A DNA stretch of 64,000 nt from Enhydrobacter sp. (GCF_030246845.1 NZ_CP126889.1:4087001-4151000), one strand, 5' to 3'; shown: positions 16,606-24,873, counted from the first letter of the stretch. A program made the numbers and translations. The notes: generated from the letters alone by a model not told the origin.

Positions 16606-18196
16606 CAAGAGCTTCTGCCATCTCGCGCAGCTTGTTGCGCTGGATCTTGAAGCCGTTGGCCGAGGGAGTCCTGGGGAAGTCGTCGACCGCGAAGACGCGC
16701 AACGGCACCTTGTAGTTGGCGAGGCCCTGCTTGCAATGGGCGATGACGGCGCCTTCGTCGAGGCCGGCGCCCGCCGCCAGCGTCACGAAGGAGACGGCAC
16801 GAACACCTTCGGGCCGGGCGAGTGCGATGGTCTGGCAAGCCTCGATGCCGGGCAGCCTCTGGATGTGGGTCTCGATCTCGAGCGGATTGACCAGGAAGCC
16901 CGAGAGCCGCAGCACGTCGCCCATGCGGCTCAGGAACGTGAACCCCCCGTCGGCATCGAGCTCGCCCAGATCGCCGGTGCGGACATAGCCGTCGGCGGTG
17001 ACCGTCTCGACCGTCGCCTTCTCGTTGCCCCAGTACCCCACCATCAGCGACGGGCCGGCGCACTCGATCATGCCGGGCTGCCCAGGCTCCAGCAGCGCGC
17101 CGCTTTCGGGGTCGCGTATGCGCACATGGGCGAGCGGCGATGTCGGCATGCCGCCGCCCTTCTTGCGCCGGACTGTCGGGGCGTCGAGAGGCTGTGCCGC
17201 GTACAGCGCCTGCACCTCGCTCATCCCGTAGAGGCCGCGCAGGATCAGGCCGCGCCGCTCCGCCGTCTCGGCGATCGATTCGAGCGCGGTATTGAAACCG
17301 GCATAGCCGGCCCATCGCACCGAGGGCATCGGCCTCTCGCCCGGCATGCGTTCGAGCAGACGGGAGAACATGTCGTCGCTGCCGAACAGCGTGGTCGGCC
17401 GATGGCGCTCGATCAGCGCGGCGATCGTATCGATGTCGTACGACTCCACCAGAACGCAGGGCTTGCCGGCGGCGAGCGCGGTGAGCGTCTGGTTGAAGCC
17501 GAAAACCCCGCAGAGCGGCATGATGCTCAGCGACAGCGTGTCGGCGGCCGCGAGACCGAAGGCGCGGGCCACTTGCTGGGCGTGGCCTGCGATCGCGCCC
17601 TGGCGATGGGCCACGAACTTCGGCGCGCTGGTGGTGCCGGAGGTGGTGAAGATATTGCAGACGGCCCTTGCGCCGGCATCGCTGGGGCCGCGCCGCGGCC
17701 GCGTCAGCAGACGGTCGAAAGGCACCCGCCGCAACCGCTCGACTGCGCCCGGCGTGGCGGCTGGCGTCTCGCCGACGATGACCAGCGCCTCGAGCGCATC
17801 GAGCGCCTGCGGCTCGATGTCGGCCAGGATCGAGAGGAAGTCGATGTGGCGGAAGCCGGGCGCACAGGCGAGCACCTTGGCGCCCGACCGGCTCACGATG
17901 TCGGCGACCTCGACGGCGCGATAGCGCGTGTTGACGGCGACGGCGATGGCACCGAGCCGTGCGCAGGCGAAGTAGAGCAGGAGATAGGCCGGCACGTTGG
18001 GCAGCCAGAGCGCCACACGGTCGCCGCGGCCGACGCCGAGATCGGCCAGGCCCTGCGCCACGCGCAGCGCGCGCTCGGCGAGCTCGGCAAAGGAGATCGT
18101 GCGGTCGCCATGCAGAAGCGCAGGCATGTCCGGTGTCTGCCCGGCCCAGTCGGCCAGCAGAGCCCAGACGTCCGAAGCAGGCTTGTCGAGCGGCAT
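16577..18196 (-). CDS. AMP-dependent acyl-CoA synthetase
   Basis: A 539-residue ANL-family ligase that activates a carboxylic acid with ATP and CoA. The order of motifs is standard: ATP loop NIFTTSGTTSAPKFVAHRQG near residue 175, GLYGMSEVQALYA near 305, YVRTGDLGELDADGGF near 400, and the C-terminal lid ending PSANGFKIQRNKLREM with the catalytic lysine. The substrate is not evident; the large family contains fatty-acid and aryl-acid ligases. I prefer the ATG at 18194-18196 over a GTG 45 bases upstream. It is transcribed divergently from the GST gene. Confidence 0.9.
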   Translation of the reverse strand: MPLDKPASDVWALLADWAGQTPDMPALLHGDRTISFAELAERALRVAQGLADLGVGRGDRVALWLPNVPAYLLLYFACARLGAIAVAVNTRYRAVEVADIVSRSGAKVLACAPGFRHIDFLSILADIEPQALDALEALVIVGETPAATPGAVERLRRVPFDRLLTRPRRGPSDAGARAVCNIFTTSGTTSAPKFVAHRQGAIAGHAQQVARAFGLAAADTLSLSIMPLCGVFGFNQTLTALAAGKPCVLVESYDIDTIAALIERHRPTTLFGSDDMFSRLLERMPGERPMPSVRWAGYAGFNTALESIAETAERRGLILRGLYGMSEVQALYAAQPLDAPTVRRKKGGGMPTSPLAHVRIRDPESGALLEPGQPGMIECAGPSLMVGYWGNEKATVETVTADGYVRTGDLGELDADGGFTFLSRMGDVLRLSGFLVNPLEIETHIQRLPGIEACQTIALARPEGVRAVSFVTLAAGAGLDEGAVIAHCKQGLANYKVPLRVFAVDDFPRTPSANGFKIQRNKLREMAEALVDREPAARS

Positions 18197-18294
18197 GCGG
18201 GCGGAGCCTACCTCAAGGCGGGGGCTCTGCCGAGGAGGCACCTCGTCGCCGAGTCTCCGACGCGCTATGTAGGGACGAAGCCACGGAGGAAGAA

Positions 18295-18891
18295 ATGAAG
18301 CTCGCCTACTCAGCCGCCAGCCCCTATGTGCGCAAGGTGACGGCCTGCGCCATCAAGCGCGGCATCGACGACAGGATCGAGCGGCTGAAGATCGGCACCA
18401 CCGATCCGGCGCTGCTGCAGTACAATCCGCTGTCCAAGGTGCCGACGCTCATGACCGACGACGGCATGGCGATCTACGACAGCCCGGTGATCTGCGAATA
18501 TCTCGACAGCGTCGGCTCGGCGCCCAAGCTGTTCCCGGCCGCGGGCCCCGCGCGCTGGCGGGCATTGACGCAAATGGCGCTGGGCGACGGCATCCTCGAC
18601 GCCACCCAGCCGCGCCGCCGCGAGCTCACGCTGCCGCAGGACGAGGGCCGCAAGAGCTATATCGAGCTGCAGCAAGGCAAGGTGAAGCGCGCCGTCGACC
18701 TCCTCGAGAAGGAGGCTGATACGCTGGGCGCGCTCGCGACCATCGGCGAGATCACGATCGGCTGCGCGCTGGGCTATCTCGATTTCCGCTATGCCAACGA
18801 GCCATGGCGTCCCGGCCATCCCAAGCTCGAGGCCTGGTATGCAAAGGTGGTGAAGCTGCCGCCACTCGCCGAGACCATGCCGGTGGGATGA
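18295..18891 (+). CDS. glutathione S-transferase family protein
   Basis: A 198-residue GST. The thioredoxin-fold N-terminal half shows MKLAYSAASPYVRKVTACA, the glutathione-contacting VPTLMTDDGMAIYDSPVICEYLD with the cis-proline and the Asp-Ser pair, and the helical C-terminal half ends with a predicted H-site helix. The first serine in SAASPYVRK could be the catalytic one. GGAGGA sits just ahead of the ATG at 18295. ClpS follows 59 bases downstream. The substrate is unknown. Confidence 0.9.
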   Translation: MKLAYSAASPYVRKVTACAIKRGIDDRIERLKIGTTDPALLQYNPLSKVPTLMTDDGMAIYDSPVICEYLDSVGSAPKLFPAAGPARWRALTQMALGDGILDATQPRRRELTLPQDEGRKSYIELQQGKVKRAVDLLEKEADTLGALATIGEITIGCALGYLDFRYANEPWRPGHPKLEAWYAKVVKLPPLAETMPVG

Positions 18892-18950
18892 CGGCAAACG
18901 GGCTTTGGCCTAGGATCGCGCAGGATTTCGCCTCGGCATAGGAGCAGCCT

Positions 18951-19259
18951 ATGAGCGACGACGTCGTCCTGAAGCCCGACACGGTCGCCAAGCCCAAGGT
19001 CCAGCAGCCGCGCCTCTACAAGGTCATCCTGCTGAACGACGACTACACGCCGCGCGAATTCGTCGTGCAGGTTCTGAAGGCGGTCTTCCGCACCAGCGAA
19101 GACCAGGCCTATCGCATCATGATGACCGCGCATCAGAGGGGGGCTTGCGTCGTCGCCGCCTTCACACGCGACGTCGCCGAGAGCAAGGCGAGCGAGGGCA
19201 CCGACATGGGCCACCGCAAGGGCTATCCGCTCGCCTTCTCGACCGAGCCGGAGGAGTGA
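18951..19259 (+). CDS. clpS: ATP-dependent Clp protease adaptor ClpS
   Basis: A 102-residue adaptor that delivers N-degron substrates to ClpAP. The core RLYKVILLNDDYTPREFVVQVL is the diagnostic N-end-recognition region (Asn-Asp pair), followed by RIMMTAHQRGACVVAAFTRDVAE, the ClpA-contacting helix with its Met-His pair. AGGAG precedes the ATG. clpA is not adjacent. Its stop codon lies inside a hairpin shared with the convergent aminotransferase gene. Confidence 0.95.
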   Translation: MSDDVVLKPDTVAKPKVQQPRLYKVILLNDDYTPREFVVQVLKAVFRTSEDQAYRIMMTAHQRGACVVAAFTRDVAESKASEGTDMGHRKGYPLAFSTEPEE

Positions 19260-19278
19260 CGACCGAACGGTCGTCACT
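19255..19278. terminator. hairpin shared by convergent clpS and aspartate aminotransferase genes
   Basis: The arms AGTGACGACCG (19255-19265) and CGGTCGTCACT (19268-19278) pair perfectly over 11 bases around AA. The clpS TGA (19257-19259) is in the left arm and the aminotransferase TGA (19274-19276, minus strand) in the right arm, so the structure is symmetric for both transcripts. There is no clear T-run, so factor-independent termination would be weak. Confidence 0.6.
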
Positions 19279-20476
19279 TCAGATCGGCGCAGAACTCCTG
19301 GATGCGGCGGCAGCCCTCGCGCAGGCTCTCGATGTCGGTGGCATAGGAGATGCGGAAGTAGGGGCTCATGCCGTAGGCCGCGCCCTGCACCGTGGCGACC
19401 TGGCGCTCCTCGAGCAGCGCCGTCACGAAATCGGTGTCGGTCTCGATCTTGCGGCCGGCCCTGGTGGTCTTGCCGATGCAGCCCGCGATGTTGGGGAAGA
19501 CATAGAACGCGCCCTCGGGCTTGTGACAGGTGATGCCCTTCGCGTCGCGCAGCCAGCCGACCACGAGGTCACGCCGGTTCTGGTAGTCGGCCACGCGTTC
19601 CCCGATCAGATCCTGCGGGCCGTCGAGCGCGGCCGTGACGGCGGCCTGGCCGATCGTCGAGACGCCCGCGGTCGCCTGGCCCTGCATGTTGGTCATGGCG
19701 GCGATCATTGCCTTCGGACCACCGGCATAGCCGACGCGCCAGCCGGTCATGGCATAGGCCTTGGAAGCGCCGTTCACGGTCAGGGTGCGGTCGCGGAGCC
19801 TCGGCTCGACCTCGGCGATCGAGCAGAACTCCTTTCCGTCGTAGGTGAGATGCTCGTAGATCTCGTCCGCCATGACCAGCACGTGCGGATGCGCCAGGAG
19901 CACGTCGGCGAGCGCCCGCATCTCCGTCCGCGAGCAGATCGCGCCGGTCGGGTTGTTGGGAAAGTTCAGCACCACCCATCTGGTTCGGGCCGTGATCGCC
20001 GCCTCGAGATCGGCCGCGCGCAGCTTGAACTGGTTGTTCTCGGGACAGGAGACGGAGACCGGCATGCCGCCCGCGAGCTTCACCTGGTCGGCGTAGCTGA
20101 TCCAGCCGGGGGCGGGAATGATCACCTCGTCACCCGGATTCACACTCGCCATCACGGCGTTGTACATGATCTGCTTGCTGCCGTTGCTGACCATGATCTC
20201 GTCGAGCGCATAGTCGAGCCGGTTGTCGCGCCTGAACTTGCGCTGCACGGCCTCCTTCAGCGCCCGCGTGCCGTCCTGCGCCGGATATTTGGTGTCGCCG
20301 GCCAGCGCCGCCTTGTGGGCCGCCTCTATGGCGTGCTTGGGGGTCGGGAAGTCCGGCTCTCCGGAGGAAAGCCCCACGATCTTGACCCCTTGCGCGCGCA
20401 TCTCGCGCACCTTGCGGGTCATGGCGGCGGACGCGGAAACCTTGACGCTCTTGAGACGCTCGGCGGGCTCGAACAT
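19274..20476 (-). CDS. aatA: aspartate/aromatic aminotransferase (PLP class I)
   Basis: A 400-residue fold-type I aminotransferase of the 1-beta aspartate aminotransferase subgroup. The N-terminal ERLKSVKVSASAAMTRKVRE and GLSSGEPDFPTPKHAIEAA are typical, and NFPNNPTGAICSRTEM and SKAYAMTGWRVGYAG (PLP-binding lysine in SKAY) are present, with the substrate arginine expected in the YFRISYA segment near the C-terminus. It exchanges amino groups between aspartate and 2-oxoglutarate, and often also acts on prephenate in alphaproteobacteria. The ATG at 20474-20476 was chosen because upstream sequence in frame is unrelated to the family. Confidence 0.92.
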   Translation of the reverse strand: MFEPAERLKSVKVSASAAMTRKVREMRAQGVKIVGLSSGEPDFPTPKHAIEAAHKAALAGDTKYPAQDGTRALKEAVQRKFRRDNRLDYALDEIMVSNGSKQIMYNAVMASVNPGDEVIIPAPGWISYADQVKLAGGMPVSVSCPENNQFKLRAADLEAAITARTRWVVLNFPNNPTGAICSRTEMRALADVLLAHPHVLVMADEIYEHLTYDGKEFCSIAEVEPRLRDRTLTVNGASKAYAMTGWRVGYAGGPKAMIAAMTNMQGQATAGVSTIGQAAVTAALDGPQDLIGERVADYQNRRDLVVGWLRDAKGITCHKPEGAFYVFPNIAGCIGKTTRAGRKIETDTDFVTALLEERQVATVQGAAYGMSPYFRISYATDIESLREGCRRIQEFCADLK

Positions 20477-20580
20477 GGATCCTTCCGGATGGGCGCCGAC
20501 ACTTAAGCCCCCGGGTCGGCGAGCGCAACCGGCGTTCGCGATGGAGAAGCCTTTCGTCGGGTGAAATGCCGGATGCGCTG

Positions 20581-20751
20581 TCAGCTCGCCCGCTGCGCGA
20601 AGTCCGGCAGGACCTCCGCCTGGTAGAAGCCGATGGCCCGCTTCTGGTCGTTCTGGGCGACATGGACGTTCACGACCGAGACACCGCTTCGGAACAGCTT
20701 GTCGATGGCTTCGATGTGGGTTTGGGGGTTGGTGCCGCTGCACCATTCGCC
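20581..20751 (-). pseudogene. 3' remnant of an LLM-class (F420/flavin-dependent) oxidoreductase gene
   Basis: The last 56 codons before the TGA at 20581-20583 read like the C-terminus of a luciferase-like monooxygenase: GTNPQTHIEAIDKLFRSGVS followed by a VNVHVAQNDQKRAIGFY segment and a EVLPDF end. Upstream of about 20751 the frame stays open but is only the antisense of the truncated PfpI-type gene, so about four-fifths of the protein is missing. It appears to be a deletion relic meeting a second relic on the other strand. Confidence 0.55.
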
Positions 20752-20754
20752 CGC

Positions 20755-21045
20755 CACCTGATGAAGCTCGTCAAAGCGTTTCTCGATTCGGGCAAGCCTG
20801 TCGCCGCGATCTGTCATGCACCCTGGCTGCTGATCCAGGCGGATGCCGTGCGGGGCCTTGCGCTCACCTCCTACACGTCGATCCGCAAGGACGTCGAGAA
20901 TGCCGGCGGGAAATGGGTCGACAAGGAGGTGGTCGTCGACAAGGGCATCGTCACCAGCCGCTCGCCGGACGATCTGAAGGCCTTCGTGCCCAAGATCATC
21001 GAGGAGGTGAGGGAAGGCCGCCACCAGCAGCGCAAGGCGGCCTGA
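20755..21045 (+). pseudogene. 3' part of a DJ-1/PfpI family gene
   Basis: From about 20755 the plus frame encodes the C-terminal half of a PfpI/DJ-1 protein: LVKAFLDSGKPVAAICHAPW with the nucleophile cysteine, LTSYTSIRKDVENAGGKWVD, and VVVDKGIVTSRSPDDLKAF. The family is about 180 residues, and the first half, including the conserved glutamate that activates the cysteine, is absent; the upstream open frame is the antisense of another gene's end. An ATG at 20761 could allow a 94-residue product, but it would lack half of the fold. Confidence 0.65.
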
Positions 21046-21048
21046 TTC

Positions 21049-21474
21049 CTAACCCGACACCAGACCGGCGGCGAGGATGCCGGCGATGCAGACCGCCTCG
21101 TCCTCGTCGCCCGTGCCGCCGCTCGCGCCGGCCGCGCCGAGCAGGTTGCCTTCCGGGTCCTTGATCAGCACGGCGCCCGTCTGCGGCAGGAACTTGCCAT
21201 GCGCGGTCGCGGCGAGCGCACCGAAGAACTGCGGATTCTCCTTGGCGCGCTGCAGAAGCGTGCGACTCGAGGCGCCCATGCCGACCGCGGCCCAGGCCTT
21301 GCCGATCGCCACATCGTTGCGAAACATGCTGGCCTCGTCCTCGCGCTGCAGCGCCTTCACGTGACCGCCGTCGTCGAGCACCGCGACCGCGAGCGGCTTC
21401 ACCCTCATCTCGCGCGCCTTGGCGAGCGCTACTTCGATGATCTTGTTCGCTTGAGCCAGCGTTAGCTTCGACAT
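21049..21474 (-). CDS. GlcG/HbpS family heme-binding protein
   Basis: A 141-residue protein of the GlcG/HbpS family: LTLAQANKIIEVALAKAREM at the start, VAVLDDGGHVKALQREDEAS, ATSRNDVAIGKAWAA-like sequence (here FRNDVAIGKAWAA), and a glycine-rich LLGAAGASGGTGDEDEAVCIAGI ending. Some relatives bind or degrade heme, and glcG is often found near glycolate oxidase genes; here glcDEF lies about 2 kb away on the other strand. It is transcribed divergently from the DUF72 gene and lies 3 bases from the convergent PfpI relic. Confidence 0.85.
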   Translation of the reverse strand: MSKLTLAQANKIIEVALAKAREMRVKPLAVAVLDDGGHVKALQREDEASMFRNDVAIGKAWAAVGMGASSRTLLQRAKENPQFFGALAATAHGKFLPQTGAVLIKDPEGNLLGAAGASGGTGDEDEAVCIAGILAAGLVSG

Positions 21475-21543
21475 GCCTCGACCTCATTCAAATGGCAAGC
21501 CGGCACTCTACCCAGCCCCGGGCCCGGAACCAGGATTGTCGGC

Positions 21544-22428
21544 ATGCGTTTCCCTGCCATGGCGGCCGACGTCCGCATCGGCATCTCGGGCTGGACCTAC
21601 AAGCCCTGGCGGGGTGCGTTCTATCCGCCCGGTCTGGCTCGGAACAAGGAGCTGGCCTACGCGGCGTCGATCTTTCGCAGCATCGAGATCAACGGCACGT
21701 TCTACTGCATGCAGCGCCCTGAAAGTTTTGCGCAATGGGCGGACGATACACCCGACGATTTCGTGTTTGCGGTGAAGGGGCCACGCTACCTCACGCACAT
21801 GCTGAAGCTGCGCAATGCCGAGGCGCCGCTCGGCAACTTCTTCGCCTCGGGCGTATTGCGGCTCGGCGACAAGCTCGGCCCGGTCCTCTGGCAGTTTCCG
21901 CCCAGCTTCCGTTTCAATGCCGAGAAGCTCGAGACCTTCTTCAAGCTCTTGCCACGCGATAGCGACCATGCGGCGGAATGCGGCCGTCGGCACGATCATC
22001 GGCTGAAGGCGCGCGCCTGGCTGCGAAGCGACGGGCGACGGCCGATCCGCCACGCCATGGAGATCCGGCACGAAAGCTTTCGCGATCCCGCCTTTGTCGA
22101 ACTGCTGCGCAAGCACGACGTGGCGCTGGTCTGCGCCGACACCGTCGACTGGCCGCTGTTGATGGATATCACCACCGACTTCGTCTACGTGCGCCTGCAC
22201 GGCTCGACCGAGCTCTACAAGAGTGCCTACAGCCGCCCGGCCCTCGAGCGCTGGGCCGCGCGGGTCACGGCATGGCGCGATGGCCGGGCGATGACGGATG
22301 GTCACTTCATCACCCCCCGGCAGCCGAAGGCGAGGCCGCGCGACGTGTTCGTCTATTTCGACAACACCGACAAGCTGCAGGCGCCGAAGGATGCGCTCTC
22401 CCTGATGCGGCGGCTGGGGCAGGGCTGA
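21544..22428 (+). CDS. DUF72 domain-containing protein
   Basis: A 294-residue TIM-barrel protein of the DUF72/YecE family. Typical blocks are VRIGISGWTYKPWRGAFYPPG near the start, FRSIEINGTFYCMQRPESF, FAVKGPRYLTHM, GPVLWQFPPSFRFNAEKLETF, AMEIRHESF and a late VYVRLHGSTELYKSAY. The biochemical function is unknown. Two ATGs, 21544 and 21559, are possible; the longer is given. It is followed after one base by the uracil-DNA glycosylase gene. Confidence 0.88.
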   Translation: MRFPAMAADVRIGISGWTYKPWRGAFYPPGLARNKELAYAASIFRSIEINGTFYCMQRPESFAQWADDTPDDFVFAVKGPRYLTHMLKLRNAEAPLGNFFASGVLRLGDKLGPVLWQFPPSFRFNAEKLETFFKLLPRDSDHAAECGRRHDHRLKARAWLRSDGRRPIRHAMEIRHESFRDPAFVELLRKHDVALVCADTVDWPLLMDITTDFVYVRLHGSTELYKSAYSRPALERWAARVTAWRDGRAMTDGHFITPRQPKARPRDVFVYFDNTDKLQAPKDALSLMRRLGQG

Positions 22429-22429
22429 C

Positions 22430-23044
22430 ATGGCGTCGCAAAAGGCATCCGCGGCCAAGCTCGCCGAAGTGGCGGGCCAAGCGAAGGCTTGCACGCGTTG
22501 TCCGCTCTATCGCAACGCCACGCAAACCATCTTCGGCGAAGGGCCGGTCGGCGCGAAGTTGATGCTGGTGGGCGAACAGCCGGGCGATCAGGAAGATATC
22601 GCCGGCCATCCGTTCGTCGGGCCGGCAGGCAAGATCCTCGACCGTGCCCTGGTCGATGCCGGCATCGACCGCACCCAGGTCTACGTCACCAATGTCGTGA
22701 AGCATTTCAAGAACGAGCCGCGCGGCAAGAAGCGGCTGCACAAGAAGCCCAATCGCTACGAGGTCGAGGTCTGCAAGGTCTGGCTCGCCCGGGAAGTGTC
22801 GTTGGTGAAGCCCGGTCTCGTGGTGGCCATGGGCATGACCGCCGCCGAAGCCCTGGCCGGGCGGCCGATGACGCTGGCCCGCGAGCGGGGCAAGGAGATC
22901 GGCTTCGACGCGGGGCAACGCGGCATGGTGACCGTCCATCCCTCCTCGATCCTGCGCGTCCCCGACCGGGCGGCGCGGCACAAGGCCTATGCCGGCTTCG
23001 TGAGGGACCTGAAACAGGCGCTGAAGGTCCTTCAAGCCGCTTGA
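22430..23044 (+). CDS. UdgX-type uracil-DNA glycosylase
   Basis: A 204-residue uracil-DNA glycosylase of the iron-sulfur family 4/5 group. Motif 1 is GEQPGDQEDIAGHPFVGPAG (residues 48-67); GEQPGDQ rather than the GEAPG of family 4 is the UdgX signature. The loop KKRLHKKP (residues 100-107) with His104 corresponds to the R-loop whose histidine in UdgX forms a covalent bond to the abasic sugar after uracil removal. Cysteines 21 and 24 are two of the expected 4Fe-4S ligands, and VTVHPSSILR is the second active-site motif. It likely traps uracil-containing DNA rather than releasing it. Confidence 0.85.
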   Translation: MASQKASAAKLAEVAGQAKACTRCPLYRNATQTIFGEGPVGAKLMLVGEQPGDQEDIAGHPFVGPAGKILDRALVDAGIDRTQVYVTNVVKHFKNEPRGKKRLHKKPNRYEVEVCKVWLAREVSLVKPGLVVAMGMTAAEALAGRPMTLARERGKEIGFDAGQRGMVTVHPSSILRVPDRAARHKAYAGFVRDLKQALKVLQAA

Positions 23045-23132
23045 AATCATTGGGAAATTCCCCTTTGCGGCGGCAGAAGAGGGTTGACGCCTGCCTTCCG
23101 GCTCCCTATTTTCCGCCCGCTTTCGGAATTCA

Positions 23133-23155
23133 CCCCGGCCCGGCCGGGGCTTTTT
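23133..23155 (+). terminator. hairpin plus T-run between udgX and rpmJ
   Basis: CCCCGG (23133-23138) pairs with CCGGGG (23144-23149) around a five-base loop, directly followed by CTTTTT. This is a compact intrinsic-terminator shape, only 14 bases ahead of the rpmJ start codon. It either ends the upstream transcript or works as a leader attenuator for rpmJ. Confidence 0.5.
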
Positions 23156-23168
23156 GTTGAGAAGAGCC

Positions 23169-23294
23169 ATGAAGATCCGCCATTCGCTCAAGTCCGTGAA
23201 GGCCCGCCACAAGAACTGCCGCATCGTGCGCCGCAAGGGCCGCGTTTACGTGATCAACAAGACCAATCCCCGCTTCAAGGCGCGCCAGGGGTAG
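23169..23294 (+). CDS. rpmJ: 50S ribosomal protein bL36
   Basis: A 41-residue basic protein starting MKIRHSLKSVKARHKNCRIV and continuing with a short Arg/Lys-rich RRKGRVYVINKTNPRFK tail. This is the longer bL36 form usual in alphaproteobacteria, which keeps few of the four zinc-binding cysteines of the 37-residue form (only one Cys here). The ATG at 23169 is preceded by GAAGAG. It stands alone, flanked by hairpins on both sides, which fits a single-gene transcript. Confidence 0.95.
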   Translation: MKIRHSLKSVKARHKNCRIVRRKGRVYVINKTNPRFKARQG

Positions 23295-23330
23295 CCGGCA
23301 GCCTGATCCGACGAATTCGCAACGTGCACT

Positions 23331-23363
23331 AAGCGGCGGAGGCTTTGGCTTCCGCCGCTTTTT
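23331..23363 (+). terminator. rho-independent terminator after rpmJ
   Basis: AAGCGGCGGA (23331-23340) and TCCGCCGCTT (23351-23360) form a perfect 10-bp stem with a GGCTTTGGCT loop, followed by more T residues. It lies 37 bases after the rpmJ stop and just before the glcD leader. Confidence 0.85.
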
Positions 23364-23385
23364 CATTTGGCGTAAGGAATCGGCC

Positions 23386-24873
23386 ATGCATATGCCGCTG
23401 CTCGATCCCGACATCCTCCGCCGCCGCGCCGAGATCGTGGCAGCGCTGCGGGCGATCGTCCCCGGCGAGGGCGTGATCGACGATCTCGACGCCATGCGGC
23501 CTTACGAGTGTGACGCGCTGTCGGCCTATCGCCAGATGCCGCTGGTGGTCGTGCTGCCCGATACGGTTGCCCAGATCTCCTCCATCCTGCGCTATTGCCA
23601 GGAGCACAAGGTGAAGGTCGTGCCGCGCGGCGCAGGCACGTCCCTGTCGGGCGGCTCGATGCCGGTGGGCGATGCGATCCTGTTGGGCATGGGCAAGTTC
23701 AACCGCGTGCTGGAAATCGACTACCCCAATCGCTGCGCGCGCGTGCAGCCGGGCGTCACCAACCTCGGTGTCACCAAGGCGGTGGAGCACGAAGGCTTCT
23801 ACTATGCTCCCGATCCCAGCTCGCAGATCGCCTGCTCGATCGGCGGCAATGTCGCCGAGAATTCCGGCGGCGTGCACTGCCTCAAGTACGGGCTCACCAC
23901 CAACAACCTGCTGGGCATCGAGATGGTGCTGATGAACGGCGAGGTGGTGCGGCTGGGCGGCAAGCATCTCGATGCCGGCGGTTACGATCTCATGGGCTTG
24001 ATGACCGGCTCCGAGGGGCTCCTGGGCGTCGTGACCGAGGTGACCGTGCGGCTCCTGCGCAAGCCCAGCACCGCGCGCGCCGTGTTGCTGGGCTTCCCGA
24101 CCGAGGCACAGGCGGCGGACTGCGTCGCGGCCGTCATTGCCTCGGGCATCATCCCGGGCGGCATGGAGATGATGGACAGGGACGCGGTCAAATGCGCCGA
24201 GAACTATGTCGGCGCCGGCTACCCGCTCGATGCCGAAGGGCTCCTGATCGTCGAGCTCGACGGGCCCGCGGTCGAGGTCGACCATCTCGTGGCGCGTGTC
24301 GAGGAGATCGCCCGGGATCGCGGCGCCACCACTTGCCGCGTGAGCCGGGACGAACAGGAGCGGGTGCTGTTCTGGGCCGGCCGCAAGGCCGCCTTCCCCG
24401 CGGTGGGGCAGATCACCCCGGACTATATGTGCCTCGACGGCTCCGTTCCGCGCGGGCGGCTGGTCGAGGTTCTGGCCGAGATGCGCGGGATGTCGAAGAA
24501 GCACCGCCTGCGCGTGGTGAACGTGTTCCATGCCGGCGACGGCAACCTGCATCCGCTGATCCTGTTCGACGCCAACGATCCCGAGGAACTGCGCCGCGCC
24601 GAAGCGTTCGGCGCCGATATCCTACGGCTGTGCGTGCGCGTGGGGGGTGTGCTTACGGGCGAGCACGGCGTCGGCATCGAGAAGCGCGACCTGATGGGCG
24701 AGCAGTTCACCGAGATCGACCTCGACCAGCAGATGCGCGTGAAATGCGCCTTCGACCCCGATCACCTGCTCAATCCGGGCAAGGTCTTTCCGCGGCTGCG
24801 CCGCTGCGCCGAGCTCGGTCAGGTCGTCGTGCATCACAGCAAGATCCCGTTCCCCGACATTCCACGGTTCTAA
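23386..24873 (+). CDS. glcD: glycolate oxidase subunit GlcD (FAD-linked)
   Basis: A 495-residue FAD-binding oxidase. Residues 50-230 form the FAD-PCMH domain with VKVVPRGAGTSLSGGSMP and IACSIGGNVAENSGGVHCLKYG; the C-terminal FAD-oxidase domain shows NVFHAGDGNLHP and GVLTGEHGVGIEKRDLM, both typical of GlcD. It oxidises glycolate (or D-lactate) to the oxoacid at the membrane together with GlcE and GlcF, which follow directly with 13 and 3 base gaps. AAGGAA precedes the ATG. Confidence 0.95.
   Translation: MHMPLLDPDILRRRAEIVAALRAIVPGEGVIDDLDAMRPYECDALSAYRQMPLVVVLPDTVAQISSILRYCQEHKVKVVPRGAGTSLSGGSMPVGDAILLGMGKFNRVLEIDYPNRCARVQPGVTNLGVTKAVEHEGFYYAPDPSSQIACSIGGNVAENSGGVHCLKYGLTTNNLLGIEMVLMNGEVVRLGGKHLDAGGYDLMGLMTGSEGLLGVVTEVTVRLLRKPSTARAVLLGFPTEAQAADCVAAVIASGIIPGGMEMMDRDAVKCAENYVGAGYPLDAEGLLIVELDGPAVEVDHLVARVEEIARDRGATTCRVSRDEQERVLFWAGRKAAFPAVGQITPDYMCLDGSVPRGRLVEVLAEMRGMSKKHRLRVVNVFHAGDGNLHPLILFDANDPEELRRAEAFGADILRLCVRVGGVLTGEHGVGIEKRDLMGEQFTEIDLDQQMRVKCAFDPDHLLNPGKVFPRLRRCAELGQVVVHHSKIPFPDIPRF

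Noticed and set aside
20566..20760. N-terminal part of the plus-strand frame leading into the PfpI fragment
   Set aside because: It is the antisense of the LLM oxidoreductase remnant and not part of a PfpI fold, so the apparent 159-codon gene is a chance fusion.
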